IMG/VR virus record: IMGVR_UViG_3300013102_000002
Location: 1 to 64,000 of that record
Length of the DNA stretch: 64,000 nt
Strand: one strand, 5' to 3'
Source of the DNA: a virus
The notes below the pieces were generated by a model that worked only from the letters and a program-made list of their open reading frames with translations, ran no database searches and was not told where the DNA came from. Below are positions 35,719 through 43,901 of the stretch, in pieces. Numbering within the stretch: position 1 is the stretch's first letter; every line of letters begins with the position of its first letter. Both the position numbers and the translations under genes were made by a program.

Positions 35719-36942
35719 TTATATAATTTGCTTGAAAATTTCATCTAATGTTTTATTTTCTAAATCTCCAGGAAAGATAAAAATGCAATTGTCAATGTAT
35801 CCCCATGAACTAAGATTTGATATTTTTTTCTTTGCTTTTTTTATATATTTATAAATGAATGGATTATTCAATTGTTGAGAACTCCAAAGACCAAAATACT
35901 CAATATAATATTCTCTGCCGTTATAACTAACTACCCAATCAAGTCTTCTTCTGGTTTGATCTTTATCGAAATAGTCACGGTAGAGAGGATGACTGATATA
36001 TTGTATGCCTTTTGAAATAAACCAGTTCGAGATAATCATTTCAGGTATAGAATCACATCTATTTCCTTCAGAATCGACGATCAGATTATCATAGTAGTCA
36101 TCTTCTGAATAATTTGGTCCAAGTCTCTTTTTGAGGTGATATTCTCTTAAATATTTTCTTTCACATTCCTCACAATAACGATGAATATTTTCAACATCGT
36201 TAAAATTTGTACGAAACTTGGATGTCTCAAGCCAATCTTTACAGGATGAACAATATGCGGCTCCCTGGATAAGTAACTCATTTTTCAATCTTATTGTAAC
36301 TTTCCCGTTTTTTCTACTTTTCATTTCTACATTAAGATCCCAACATTCTTTGCATCTTGTTCTAAACCCATTCCTATCTCTATAGAAGAATTGATCGTTC
36401 TCTGGTAATATTTTATTGCAATCTTTACAAATTCTCTTTTCTCCTTCTAATTTAAACTTATGAAGATGATTATATCTTTTGATTTTAAGTGTTTTTGTGG
36501 CGTATGCTCTAATGGTTGAATATTTTCTATGACTTAGTTTCTCAGCAATTTCATCTTCTGGAGTGAATGCGAAATTTTCTTTTAAATAATCAATTTCCCA
36601 CCGTTCCCATTTTTGTTTCTTTGATGCTCTGTGTAATCCAAGTTCATTTCTTTTATATCTAATCGAGTCAATTGTTTTATTTAATTCTTTTGATAGTTGT
36701 TCATCGTCATATTTTTCCCAGTTGACTTGCAGACAAATCAACTCTTCTTCTGCCCACATGGTATTGTTTGGTGTTGCGCCCATAAGAATGACGATTTCAT
36801 TCCATTTTTTGTTGTTATAGAATTTAGTATATTGATATGAAGATATAAAACCATCGGTTGCTTTTAGAGAGTTTTTACCTGGAACCCTACCATATTCGCT
36901 ATAATATCTCCAAAAATTATCATATAAAGTTTTGTAGTCCAA
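35719..36942 (-). CDS. free-standing homing endonuclease, EDxHD/Vsr-like
   Basis: 407 residues from the TTG at 36942 (GAGGTG eight bases upstream; a TTG six codons earlier overlaps the previous gene). N-terminal helical repeats (VPGKNSLKATDGFISS, DEQLSKELNKTIDSIRYKRN) look DNA-binding. Two zinc-finger-like units CKDCNKILPEN ... CKECW and CSSCKDWLETS ... CEECERK follow. The C-terminal domain has SIPEMIISNWFISKGIQY and RRRLDWVVSYNGREYYIEYF, the pattern of Vsr-like EDxHD homing nucleases such as the I-Bth0305I group. It sits just upstream of the intron-rich tape-measure gene, so it may spread those introns. Own terminator behind it. Confidence 0.85.
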   Translation of the reverse strand: MDYKTLYDNFWRYYSEYGRVPGKNSLKATDGFISSYQYTKFYNNKKWNEIVILMGATPNNTMWAEEELICLQVNWEKYDDEQLSKELNKTIDSIRYKRNELGLHRASKKQKWERWEIDYLKENFAFTPEDEIAEKLSHRKYSTIRAYATKTLKIKRYNHLHKFKLEGEKRICKDCNKILPENDQFFYRDRNGFRTRCKECWDLNVEMKSRKNGKVTIRLKNELLIQGAAYCSSCKDWLETSKFRTNFNDVENIHRYCEECERKYLREYHLKKRLGPNYSEDDYYDNLIVDSEGNRCDSIPEMIISNWFISKGIQYISHPLYRDYFDKDQTRRRLDWVVSYNGREYYIEYFGLWSSQQLNNPFIYKYIKKAKKKISNLSSWGYIDNCIFIFPGDLENKTLDEIFKQII

Positions 36943-36947
36943 TTTAA

Positions 36948-37325
36948 TTACACCTCGCAAGTATTCTTGAATCTATTTATCTCAATTAGTAGATCACAAG
37001 GATGCATTGAACTTTTCTGAATAAAAGAAAAGCATTCCTTATCATCCCATCCAACAACGGTCTCATATTCATATGTATCCGACAAACCCATCTTTTCCAA
37101 CATATCTAAAATCATGTTTTTGAAATCATACTCGGGCAGGCTTTCGCCCATCTTAGAAGTAGTGTATAATTTGAATGTTAGAGTATCTTCTCCACGTTTG
37201 ATGTTTGATTTTGCAACTTGGGAACTGTTTGCAACTGTATGCCAAGTGCGGCCAAATCCATCTCTAACATAATAAACATTGCTTTGCTCGAAAAGAGGGG
37301 TTATTAATTGAACCTTTGTTTTCAT
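36948..37325 (-). CDS. hypothetical protein, 125 aa
   Basis: Start MKTKVQLITPLFEQSNVYYV at 37325, behind CAGGAG; earlier ATG codons are too close to that site. Alpha/beta, with VRDGFGRTWHTVANSSQVAK and YEYETVVGWDDKECFSFIQK. Preceded by a good sigma-A promoter (37363-37391) facing leftward, and divergent from the XRE-type gene. Not recognised; early expression is suggested by the promoter. Confidence 0.75.
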   Translation of the reverse strand: MKTKVQLITPLFEQSNVYYVRDGFGRTWHTVANSSQVAKSNIKRGEDTLTFKLYTTSKMGESLPEYDFKNMILDMLEKMGLSDTYEYETVVGWDDKECFSFIQKSSMHPCDLLIEINRFKNTCEV

Positions 37326-37362
37326 GATCATCATCTCCTGAAATATAATATCATCTAAGGTA

Positions 37363-37391
37363 ATTATATTACGCTAGGAGTAATTTGTAAA
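37363..37391 (-). promoter_or_regulatory. sigma-A promoter for the gene at 36948-37325
   Basis: On the minus strand TTTACA (37386-37391), 17 bases, TATAAT (37363-37368). It lies back to back with the rightward promoter of the XRE-type gene. Confidence 0.8.
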
Positions 37392-37411
37392 GTGTTTATT
37401 TAGAATTTTGT

Positions 37412-37440
37412 TTGCAATAGATTTGGTTTGAGTATATAAT
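37412..37440 (+). promoter_or_regulatory. sigma-A promoter for the XRE-type gene
   Basis: TTGCAA (37412-37417), 17 bases, TATAAT (37435-37440). A copy of the repeated AATAAATATA element in reverse orientation lies just downstream, where a repressor would block transcription. Confidence 0.8.
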
Positions 37441-37447
37441 AGATTTA

Positions 37448-37465
37448 CATATATTTATTAATTAA
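37448..37465 (-). promoter_or_regulatory. AATAAATATA element, consensus copy in operator position
   Basis: On the plus strand CATATATTTATTAATTAA, thus the element on the minus strand. It covers the transcription start region of the XRE-type gene, opposite to the usual orientation relative to the gene behind it. Confidence 0.7.
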
Positions 37466-37478
37466 TGGAGGCGAGCAA

Positions 37479-37685
37479 ATGGTTAAAATAAATGTGGCTG
37501 AAATGCTTGGAAAACATAAAATGACAAGAAAACAACTGTCTGAAATTACGGGAATCAGAGAAGCAACAGTTGGTTTGCTTTATAATGAAACAATCAAAAG
37601 AATAGAAGTGGAATGGATAGATCAGTTGTGCAAAGCCTTTGATTGTTCTGTTTCTGACCTTATCGAATATATTCCAGATAAATAA
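37479..37685 (+). CDS. XRE/Cro-family repressor-like protein, 68 aa
   Basis: Compact five-helix HTH: INVAEMLGKHKMTRKQLSEI and GIREATVGLLYNETIKRIEV form the helix-turn-helix, ending FDCSVSDLIEYIPDK, the usual end of this small Cro/C1-type family. GGAGG before the ATG. Only rightward gene in this area, with its own strong promoter and terminator; most likely a lysogeny or accessory-gene regulator. Operators not identified unless the nearby AATAAATATA copy is one. Confidence 0.9.
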   Translation: MVKINVAEMLGKHKMTRKQLSEITGIREATVGLLYNETIKRIEVEWIDQLCKAFDCSVSDLIEYIPDK

Positions 37686-37697
37686 AAACATACAAAA

Positions 37698-37726
37698 AGA
37701 CACCTTCTGTTAAGAAGATGTGCTTT
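37698..37726 (+). terminator. terminator of the XRE-type gene
   Basis: GACACCTTCT and AGAAGATGTG pair with one mismatch around GTTA, followed by CTTTTTAAT. Confidence 0.7.
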
Positions 37727-37736
37727 TTAATATTAT

Positions 37737-38336
37737 TTATTCTTGGATTGCAGTTACAATCCCATTATCAAGATATACATACTTTTCATCACCATAAACC
37801 CATTGTTCAGAAATATTATCCCCTGTGGTTGTTTTATTGATGTCGTTAGGTAATCCCCAACTTGAAGTTTTAAGTTGTTCTTTGGTCTCCCCAATAACGG
37901 GTGGTTTATCCCTATATTTTTCAACATCTGATTTTTCTTTTTGAGCTTTATAAGATTCTTTTTCTTCATTGATTAATTCAGTGAATCGATCTTTATATTG
38001 AGATGGGATATCGTGTGTATTTGAATAAACCATATAATCATCTTCATCGTGAATTGATTCTAATGCAGATGCATAATGATAAATTGCATTTAGTTCATCA
38101 TTAGAATCCTTATATTCTTCGGTTTTCGTAATTAGAGAACTGTAGTCTTTATCCTTAATTAGCGAGTCTAATTCTGTTCTCATTTCATTACTAATTTCGA
38201 TGTTGTTTTGATTATCTGTATTGACGGAACTAACAGCATTATTTGAACTACACCCACCCAAAATCACCATAGCCAAAACCACACAAATTCCCATGGCAAC
38301 TATCTTTCTTCCCATTTTCAATCTCATTCCCAACAT
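37737..38336 (-). CDS. predicted lipoprotein, 199 aa
   Basis: Signal peptide RKIVAMGICVVLAMVILGGC with lipobox LGGC; the cysteine is followed by SSNNAVSSVN, a flexible linker. The mature part is acidic and helical (EEYKDSNDELNAIYHYASAL) and the C-terminus has WGLPNDINKTTTGD and EQWVYGDEKYVYLDNGIVT, a small beta domain seen in exported Gram-positive proteins. Surface-exposed prophage lipoproteins can act in exclusion of other phages; this is inference. Own sigma-A promoter and repeated element upstream. Confidence 0.85.
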   Translation of the reverse strand: MLGMRLKMGRKIVAMGICVVLAMVILGGCSSNNAVSSVNTDNQNNIEISNEMRTELDSLIKDKDYSSLITKTEEYKDSNDELNAIYHYASALESIHDEDDYMVYSNTHDIPSQYKDRFTELINEEKESYKAQKEKSDVEKYRDKPPVIGETKEQLKTSSWGLPNDINKTTTGDNISEQWVYGDEKYVYLDNGIVTAIQE

Positions 38337-38468
38337 ACAAAAACACCCCCAAATTTATCCACTCATACTTAAAAGTATAAGCGATATGTATCGGAGATGC
38401 CATAATTTTCAATCATGTATGAAACAATATGTTGGAGATATTATTTGGTTTAATTCTACCTTAATTAT

Positions 38469-38514
38469 ATTATAACCTAAATAATTAATTTGTAAACATA
38501 TATTTATTAATTAA
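38469..38514 (-). promoter_or_regulatory. sigma-A promoter with abutting AATAAATATA element, for the lipoprotein
   Basis: On the minus strand: element TTAATTAATAAATATATG (38514-38497), then at once -35 TTTACA (38496-38491), 16 bases, -10 TATAAT (38474-38469). Same geometry as at 1479 and 62814. Confidence 0.85.
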
Positions 38515-38581
38515 ACTCCAATTACACGATTAATTATTTAAGTCACAACACAATTATCCCAAGAGAGTAGAGGACCATAAT

Positions 38582-38607
38582 AAAAAGCCACTCATTCGAG
38601 TGACTTA
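38582..38607 (-). terminator. terminator of the MazF-like gene
   Basis: On the minus strand AGTCACTC, GAAT loop, GAGTGGCT, followed by TTTTTA. Confidence 0.85.
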
Positions 38608-38612
38608 AATGC

Positions 38613-39119
38613 TCATGCGTCCAATTCATTTTCAACATTGTATCCGAGTTCAACCAGTCTCTTTTCAACCTGCTCTTCTACAAGGTTCTGAATAGTCTCT
38701 TTCAAACTTAATGTTTCAATCAGTTGCAAATCAACCTTGAACATATCTATGGGAGTAAGTTCACCCTTTTTATCTTCGAGTCGATTGCGCGTAACAGACT
38801 GAACCTGATTTGTCATGACAAACGAATCTTTGCTGAGTTGACCAATGTATTCTTTCTTTTTTAAGATCACATCAGTCATAATTGTCTTTTTTCTTATCCC
38901 TTTTTTATTAAACAATGATGTAATAGGAAGTACGACTACGGTATTCCGTGGAAATTCGCTGTCAAATAGAACGATAGCTCTATGTGTCCCACTGATAACG
39001 CATGAATCGCGTTTTATCTTTTTCTTTTCTCCACCAAAATCAACATTAAAAATCTCGCCTCTTTTGAATGACCGTTGATTACTGAATACGGTTTCTGATG
39101 CTACAATTTTATTAACCAA
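38613..39119 (-). CDS. MazF/PemK-family toxin-like protein
   Basis: 168 residues. FKRGEIFNVDFGGEKKK, then HRAIVLFDSEFPRNTVVVLPIT and the late TNQVQSVTRNRLEDKKGEL follow the MazF/PemK order. These are sequence-specific mRNA endonucleases that stop growth when free. The protein has about 20 extra residues at the start and about 35 at the end (KETIQNLVEEQVEKRLVELG) compared with typical MazF. TTG start behind AAGGGAG. The small gene just upstream may encode its antitoxin; gene order antitoxin-toxin fits. Confidence 0.88.
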   Translation of the reverse strand: MVNKIVASETVFSNQRSFKRGEIFNVDFGGEKKKIKRDSCVISGTHRAIVLFDSEFPRNTVVVLPITSLFNKKGIRKKTIMTDVILKKKEYIGQLSKDSFVMTNQVQSVTRNRLEDKKGELTPIDMFKVDLQLIETLSLKETIQNLVEEQVEKRLVELGYNVENELDA

Positions 39120-39143
39120 GAAAAATCTTCTCCCTTGACAAAA

Positions 39144-39344
39144 TTAGCCCTCTAGAAGCTTTTCTTGATGTTGTTTAAACTTAAGCCGATTGTTCTCCTT
39201 CGGATCACCAGTAATAACTTTGTAATAGTCAATACCAGTATCTCTTTGGAGTTCGCTCAGTGCTTGTTTGAAAAGAGACTTTTTCTTCTGCTTGTCTGCT
39301 ACGGCTTGGTTTGAAACTGTTCGCAATTGCACGACATTACTCAT
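39144..39344 (-). CDS. small basic protein, possible antitoxin, 66 aa
   Basis: Starts MSNVVQLRTVSNQAVADKQK, lysine-rich, then a helix SLFKQALSELQRDTGIDYYK. Shares a promoter with the MazF-like gene, 24 bases upstream of it. It does not look like MazE or any common ribbon-helix-helix antitoxin. Antitoxin role is inferred from position only. Confidence 0.6.
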   Translation of the reverse strand: MSNVVQLRTVSNQAVADKQKKKSLFKQALSELQRDTGIDYYKVITGDPKENNRLKFKQHQEKLLEG

Positions 39345-39380
39345 CAAACATCACATCTCCTAAGTTATTTGGCTAATTTT

Positions 39381-39408
39381 ATTATAACACAAATCAAGAG
39401 AGAATTAA
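39381..39408 (-). promoter_or_regulatory. sigma-A-like promoter of the toxin operon
   Basis: On the minus strand TTAATT (39408-39403), 16 bases, TATAAT (39386-39381), about 40 bases before the first start codon. Confidence 0.65.
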
Positions 39409-39545
39409 CATATAGTATTCCCGATATGACCAAATAATTACATAATGAATTTTTTTCTAAATAATTTGCAAAACTGCCAACACCTATAAGCAGATGTTGA
39501 CTATTTCGAGAATTATTCAATTTTTATAAATTTAATGATTCAGAA

Positions 39546-39591
39546 ACCCGCATAAACATTGGACTTTTTTAACGTGATTTCCTCATGAAAT
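39546..39591. repeat. 46-bp repeat, copy B
   Basis: Second copy of the repeat at 17004-17048, again directly behind a leftward gene's stop codon. Flanks are conserved, but the inner GCATAAACA is inverted compared with copy A. Confidence 0.6.
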
Positions 39592-39598
39592 GATAGTT

Positions 39599-39943
39599 TT
39601 ATCTAGTGTTATTTTTTAAAACTAATTTTTCTAGTCCATCAAAAAAACCTTGTACAGTATCCACAGATGAAGAATTATACATTTGAATTTTATCGTCTTG
39701 TTTACACGTAACACTTCCACTATCTGAAAACCCATCACACCATACCTGCGGATACATAATTGGGTTAGGATTAACTACAGAAGGCAGAGGGGTGACATAG
39801 GTTGGTGGATAATGCACATAAGTAGGATAAGTTGGAAAAGTGGAGGCAGGTGGTGATTTTTTATTAGAATCAATTTCAAAAATTAGCTTTGCAATTTCTT
39901 CGACAGTTCCTTCGATTTCAATACCGTGAATGGTTGCTTTCAT
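39599..39943 (-). CDS. proline-rich hypothetical protein, 114 aa
   Basis: N-terminal helix-strand part MKATIHGIEIEGTVEEIAKL, then a proline/tyrosine-rich stretch (SPPASTFPTYPTYVHYPPTY), then a short acidic C-terminal helix. The linker suggests a flexible scaffold or surface protein. No family recognised. GGAG before the ATG. Confidence 0.7.
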   Translation of the reverse strand: MKATIHGIEIEGTVEEIAKLIFEIDSNKKSPPASTFPTYPTYVHYPPTYVTPLPSVVNPNPIMYPQVWCDGFSDSGSVTCKQDDKIQMYNSSSVDTVQGFFDGLEKLVLKNNTR

Positions 39944-39972
39944 TATTTATCTCCTATCTTTTCTACGTTATA

Positions 39973-40977
39973 TTAGCCAAAAATCTTATTTCTTTCTTCG
40001 GCAAAATCTCTAAGATCATAATGGGCTATAGTTGTAGCGATATTCTCGTGATGAGCTATATATTTTGAGACTATTTCTATAGGAACCTTTTTAACTTCCA
40101 ATAGATATGTAACACAAGACGCTTTAAAAAGATGAGGGTTTATCCGTCTTCCTAGAATATTCGAAAGAGTTTCTTTACAAAACTCATTAGCCCAAGCTTC
40201 CGACATGGAACCAACTTCTCCACCATATTTAGTAGTAAAAATATATTCTGATTCATAATCCCGTTTTTCAATCCAAAGTTTCACATACTGCAATGCTTCT
40301 TCATTCACCATATACGGCTCTTGCTTCCCATCTTCGCCCCGACCCTTCAGACGAATTATATGAGACATTGTGTAGCCGCCACCTTCAACAATAGGATAGT
40401 TAAGAATCTCAGTTTTAAACTGTGGGATCTCTGCACGTCTTGCACCTACATTAAAAGCAAATGCTACCCATGCAGCACCCAGATAGTTTTTATCATTCAA
40501 TAATGTTTCCATCAATAGATCATAATCGTCTTTTGATATTTTTACTTTTGTGTATACATGATTTTTCGATATAGCTGGTAATCCACGAGTGAAGTTTCTA
40601 AATGTTTTATAATTCTTGTCATCATCCGCAACAACATTCTCTATATAGTTAGAAAGACTTGAGACACATGCCTTGCGTAAACCGATGGCACTAGAGGACA
40701 TTTTTCTTGTGTCTCTTAAAAAACTGATATATCTTAAAAAATCTCGTTTGCTGATCTCGTGTAATGGCTTATTATTCATGCTCTTATAAACGTAATAACC
40801 GAACTGTCTTAAACATGATTTATATTGAATTTTAGTTTTCTGACTATGTGCCTGAACCGAGATGTACTCCTCGACCAAGTTACGGTAATCTTCATTGACC
40901 AGTTGCCATTTCTCTTCGTCAACAGGAGGGAGCTTGTCGGCTGTTTCTCTGAGCATATTTTTATTTATACTTACCAT
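39973..40977 (-). CDS. tyrosine recombinase-fold protein with HxxK in place of HxxR
   Basis: 334 residues: N-terminal core-binding domain KIQYKSCLRQFGYYVYKSMN, then the catalytic fold. First arginine in NVGARRAEIPQF, lysine in RLKGRGEDGK, second histidine in YIAHHENIATT and nucleophile tyrosine in IAHYDLRDF are present. The usual HxxR reads HLFKAS, so the second arginine is lysine. It could be a weak recombinase or a DNA-binding regulator. In SPbeta a similar gene (yomM) also lies among structural genes. Located between the toxin block and the head-tail genes. Confidence 0.85.
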   Translation of the reverse strand: MVSINKNMLRETADKLPPVDEEKWQLVNEDYRNLVEEYISVQAHSQKTKIQYKSCLRQFGYYVYKSMNNKPLHEISKRDFLRYISFLRDTRKMSSSAIGLRKACVSSLSNYIENVVADDDKNYKTFRNFTRGLPAISKNHVYTKVKISKDDYDLLMETLLNDKNYLGAAWVAFAFNVGARRAEIPQFKTEILNYPIVEGGGYTMSHIIRLKGRGEDGKQEPYMVNEEALQYVKLWIEKRDYESEYIFTTKYGGEVGSMSEAWANEFCKETLSNILGRRINPHLFKASCVTYLLEVKKVPIEIVSKYIAHHENIATTIAHYDLRDFAEERNKIFG

Positions 40978-41044
40978 GTATTCACCTTCTCATTTTACTT
41001 GCCAAATATTTTCACAAAATAACCATTTCATCAAAACTCACATA

Positions 41045-41485
41045 CTACTTCTTCACACTTAATCCCTGTCTCTTCAGCCCATTATAAATAGCATGTTCAA
41101 CGCTACCATCATTCAACAATTCATCTCTCGTAACCTCAGTAAAGGGCCTCCCTTTATGCGTATAAGGGAAAGGCCATTCCTCGTTGTACCCAACACCAGT
41201 TTCAACAATGACAGATACATCTCTACCATCATCCATACGTTTACTCTCAATGGATACTGTATTTGAATTAATCATATCTACATGAATATTAGCATCGTCA
41301 ATCAAACCACCATTTTCACCCAAACGTTCATAAATTACTGGTTCATAAACATCATAAACCTCAGATTGAATATTCTCCTTCATCTTAGGTCTGACCAGTT
41401 TTTCACCAACATCTTCTTTGAGTGTTTTGGGTAGTACTTGCTGGTTAACATATTTAGCTAATTCATTAATATTTTTAAAGTTCAT
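41045..41485 (-). CDS. head-tail joining protein (HK97 gp10-like)
   Basis: Start MNFKNINELAKYVNQQVLPK at 41485, overlapping the end of the previous gene by 11 bases. The body VYDVYEPVIYERLGENGGLI and SVIVETGVGYNEEWPFPYTH with a C-terminal GRPFTEVTRDELLNDG is the typical pattern of small tail-completion proteins of the HK97 gp10 group. Such proteins close the head or tail end. 146 residues, usual size. Confidence 0.75.
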   Translation of the reverse strand: MNFKNINELAKYVNQQVLPKTLKEDVGEKLVRPKMKENIQSEVYDVYEPVIYERLGENGGLIDDANIHVDMINSNTVSIESKRMDDGRDVSVIVETGVGYNEEWPFPYTHKGRPFTEVTRDELLNDGSVEHAIYNGLKRQGLSVKK

Positions 41486-41972
41486 CAGAATCAACTTCAA
41501 TGTTTTCGGCTGTTTTTGCTTCTTGTAATGCTGCTTGAATTGCAAGCTCTGCTGTTGCTTCGCCAATGCCTTTTGATACTTGTTCAAGTTTGGCTTTTAC
41601 TTTCTCAATCTGATCCTTTGGAATATGATTATATACTTCGACTAGGATTCCATTATCAAGCAGATTATGTGTAAATTTAATCAAGTTAGGAATATCATTT
41701 TTCTTTGGGATAGGAAGGTCGGTGAACTCTCTAAGAATCAATGTATCCAAGAGTACAACAGTATTCTTAATTGTTTCATTTGTTACATTTTCGCTTTTCT
41801 TTAAGTCTTCGAGCAGTCCAATGTAAGTCATAACCACATTCTCAATCAGTGACTCACGGAAACTAGTGTAGATTGATACTTCATATTGACCATCAAGAAT
41901 ATGTACTTTTTTAAGTTCATTGAATTTTGAACTAAGTTTATTTAACTCAGCAGCGGTAAGTTTTTTAGTCAT
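41475..41972 (-). CDS. possible tail assembly chaperone, 165 aa
   Basis: Helical protein MTKKLTAAELNKLSSKFNEL ending GIGEATAELAIQAALQEAKT and an acidic tail. Its position between the major tail gene and the tape measure is where tail assembly chaperones occur, although a recombinase and the accessory block now lie in between. No programmed frameshift is evident; the next gene overlaps by 11 bases in another frame, which deserves a look. Confidence 0.6.
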   Translation of the reverse strand: MTKKLTAAELNKLSSKFNELKKVHILDGQYEVSIYTSFRESLIENVVMTYIGLLEDLKKSENVTNETIKNTVVLLDTLILREFTDLPIPKKNDIPNLIKFTHNLLDNGILVEVYNHIPKDQIEKVKAKLEQVSKGIGEATAELAIQAALQEAKTAENIEVDSDEL

Positions 41973-42072
41973 TTATTTGTTCACTCCCATTAAATATATT
42001 TAGTGTCAATAAGACACTTAGTACAGACTTCTTAAAATAAAAAATCTCTATATCGTGTCTCAGAAAGAAAAA

Positions 42073-42112
42073 AATAGGGAAAAGACAGCATTTTAGCCGA
42101 CTTCTCCCTATT
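42073..42112 (-). terminator. strong terminator after the major tail gene
   Basis: On the minus strand AATAGGGAGAAG pairs with CTTTTCCCTATT, followed by TTTTTCTTT; the plus strand is also T-rich behind the stem. Confidence 0.88.
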
Positions 42113-42127
42113 GTATTTTTATTACTT

Positions 42128-43120
42128 TTATGCAGAAGTCACTTGGATATAATCCTTAATGCCTGTTGCCGTGTGCGTTACCGTAATCAAACTCGTACCA
42201 GCCGCAACACGTGTGACCAAGCCACTTGAGTTGACTGTGCAAGTAGCAGTAGTTCCAGAAACATATGTGCAATCAGCGGCAGGAATAATTGTGTTTGCGT
42301 AAATGCCACCACGAACGCCATAAACGGTAATCTGCGATGTTGTAGTAGTAGTGGACAGAGACATGGTAGATGGAATTGCTGCAATTGCCTGATAGCTTGC
42401 GGTCGATGCAGCAATTGGCTTAATATACACATAAGCATAAGCATTATCGGAAGGATTAATCAGTGCCATTCCATCCAATTTACTTGTACTTACACCACTA
42501 GCGGTAAACTCAAGCGAGAAGTTACCGGAAACCTTGAACTGAGGGATTACACATTGCCATACAGCAGATTGACCAGCAGCATTAAAAATTTTAGCTGTCA
42601 TAGTCAACTCATAAGCAGCAGGTACGCCATCAGCCGACACTTCGATGTAGTCAACAGTAGAAGTTGCACGATAACTAACTTTAACAGTAGTATTTCCACC
42701 ACCAGAAACTGCGAACGTGCTGCCAGTAGGAGTTACAGTGATCAACGAATTGTCTGCTTTTTGTACATATACATTTCCTACTGGTGTTCCAGAAACAGTA
42801 CCAGAACCAGAAGAGAGAGTAACTACTTCATCTTGTACATAGAATGGTTTTGCTGCCGAAACAATACTCGTACCATTAGAAATTGCCATATATGTTTCAT
42901 CAAAACGACAATCCTCAATAGTAACATCGAGCTTCTTTTCAAAATTGTAAACATATTGCAGGGCGTTACCAAAACCGCCTCGTACTTCCTGGCTATTCAT
43001 GGTTTGATTCAAAGCAGAACTGATGAGTGTCTTACCCTTAAGTACAATTAGGTCTGCCGTAGTGTCGCGCAATTGAACGTCACATACTGATACCAAAAAC
43101 TGTTGGTTGTTAGCCGCCAT
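42128..43120 (-). CDS. major tail tube protein with Ig-like (Big_2) domain
   Basis: 330 residues. N-terminal tube domain FLVSVCDVQLRDTTADLIVL with NSQEVRGGFGNALQYVYNFE is typical of tail tube proteins. After about residue 240 a bacterial Ig-like domain appears: IPSTMSLSTTTTTSQITVYG and SSGLVTRVAAGTSLITVTHT. Such domains decorate tails and bind host glycans loosely. High expression is likely: own upstream element, strong terminator behind. The preceding spacer has TATATTTACTTTATAAA, a variant of the repeated element. Confidence 0.85.
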   Translation of the reverse strand: MAANNQQFLVSVCDVQLRDTTADLIVLKGKTLISSALNQTMNSQEVRGGFGNALQYVYNFEKKLDVTIEDCRFDETYMAISNGTSIVSAAKPFYVQDEVVTLSSGSGTVSGTPVGNVYVQKADNSLITVTPTGSTFAVSGGGNTTVKVSYRATSTVDYIEVSADGVPAAYELTMTAKIFNAAGQSAVWQCVIPQFKVSGNFSLEFTASGVSTSKLDGMALINPSDNAYAYVYIKPIAASTASYQAIAAIPSTMSLSTTTTTSQITVYGVRGGIYANTIIPAADCTYVSGTTATCTVNSSGLVTRVAAGTSLITVTHTATGIKDYIQVTSA

Positions 43121-43175
43121 TATTCATCCTCCTAGATAGTTAAAACGTTATATTTACTTTATAAATTGAAATGAA

Positions 43176-43901
43176 CTATGATTTGAAAATATCTCCGTCT
43201 GAAGTAATTTTCTTGAACTGAGATTCAGTCATAGTTACATCTGCATATTTTGCTTTTTCTTCTACATGAGACAACCAATGTTCTATTTCGTCTGATTTTC
43301 CGTTCTCGGCCAACAGAGCAGCATATGTATCAAAATTCTTAATGATCGAATATCTTTCTAATGTTTTATTGAATTGATAGATAGTATATTCTTTTATTTC
43401 TTTATATGGTCGTTTTGATAGACAATGAAGTGTAACTATTCTTTCCTCTAGCGTGGGCGGACTGCCGTTTTTCCTAGATAGAAATTCTTCTGCTTCCATT
43501 AATGTTTGTTCCATTTCTGGATCTAACATATCATCATCAATTTTAATCATATTCATTTCAAGAATTACTTTTTTGATTTCATCAAATTCATATCCATCAA
43601 ATACAACATCATTAATTTGCAATAGAATGCGTGATTCATCATATAAGAAACCATATTTTGCTCCGTTAAGAACTAGGCTTAAAACCTTGTCTAATTTATC
43701 CAAAACATGTTGTTCACCAGTTTGTGATGCCACGACAAATAAAAAATCAAGATATGTCATCTTGATTATACGGATGTCCTGCATTCTATTTTTTTGAAAC
43801 AATAGACACTGAACTGAGTCATAGAATTCATCAATATCTTTCATGGTGATGGGAAATATCTCAATACCTTTAACGAATCTTGTTTCTCCCCATATTTGCA
43901 T
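43176..43901 (-). CDS. structural-region hypothetical protein, 241 aa
   Basis: MQIWGETRFVKGIEIFPITM, mostly helical, with LDFLFVVASQTGEQHVLDKL and SPPTLEERIVTLHCLSKRPY. Tightly packed between connector-type genes (stop to start adjacent to 43902). No domain recognised. Possibly a tail-terminator-like or assembly protein. Confidence 0.65.
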   Translation of the reverse strand: MQIWGETRFVKGIEIFPITMKDIDEFYDSVQCLLFQKNRMQDIRIIKMTYLDFLFVVASQTGEQHVLDKLDKVLSLVLNGAKYGFLYDESRILLQINDVVFDGYEFDEIKKVILEMNMIKIDDDMLDPEMEQTLMEAEEFLSRKNGSPPTLEERIVTLHCLSKRPYKEIKEYTIYQFNKTLERYSIIKNFDTYAALLAENGKSDEIEHWLSHVEEKAKYADVTMTESQFKKITSDGDIFKS

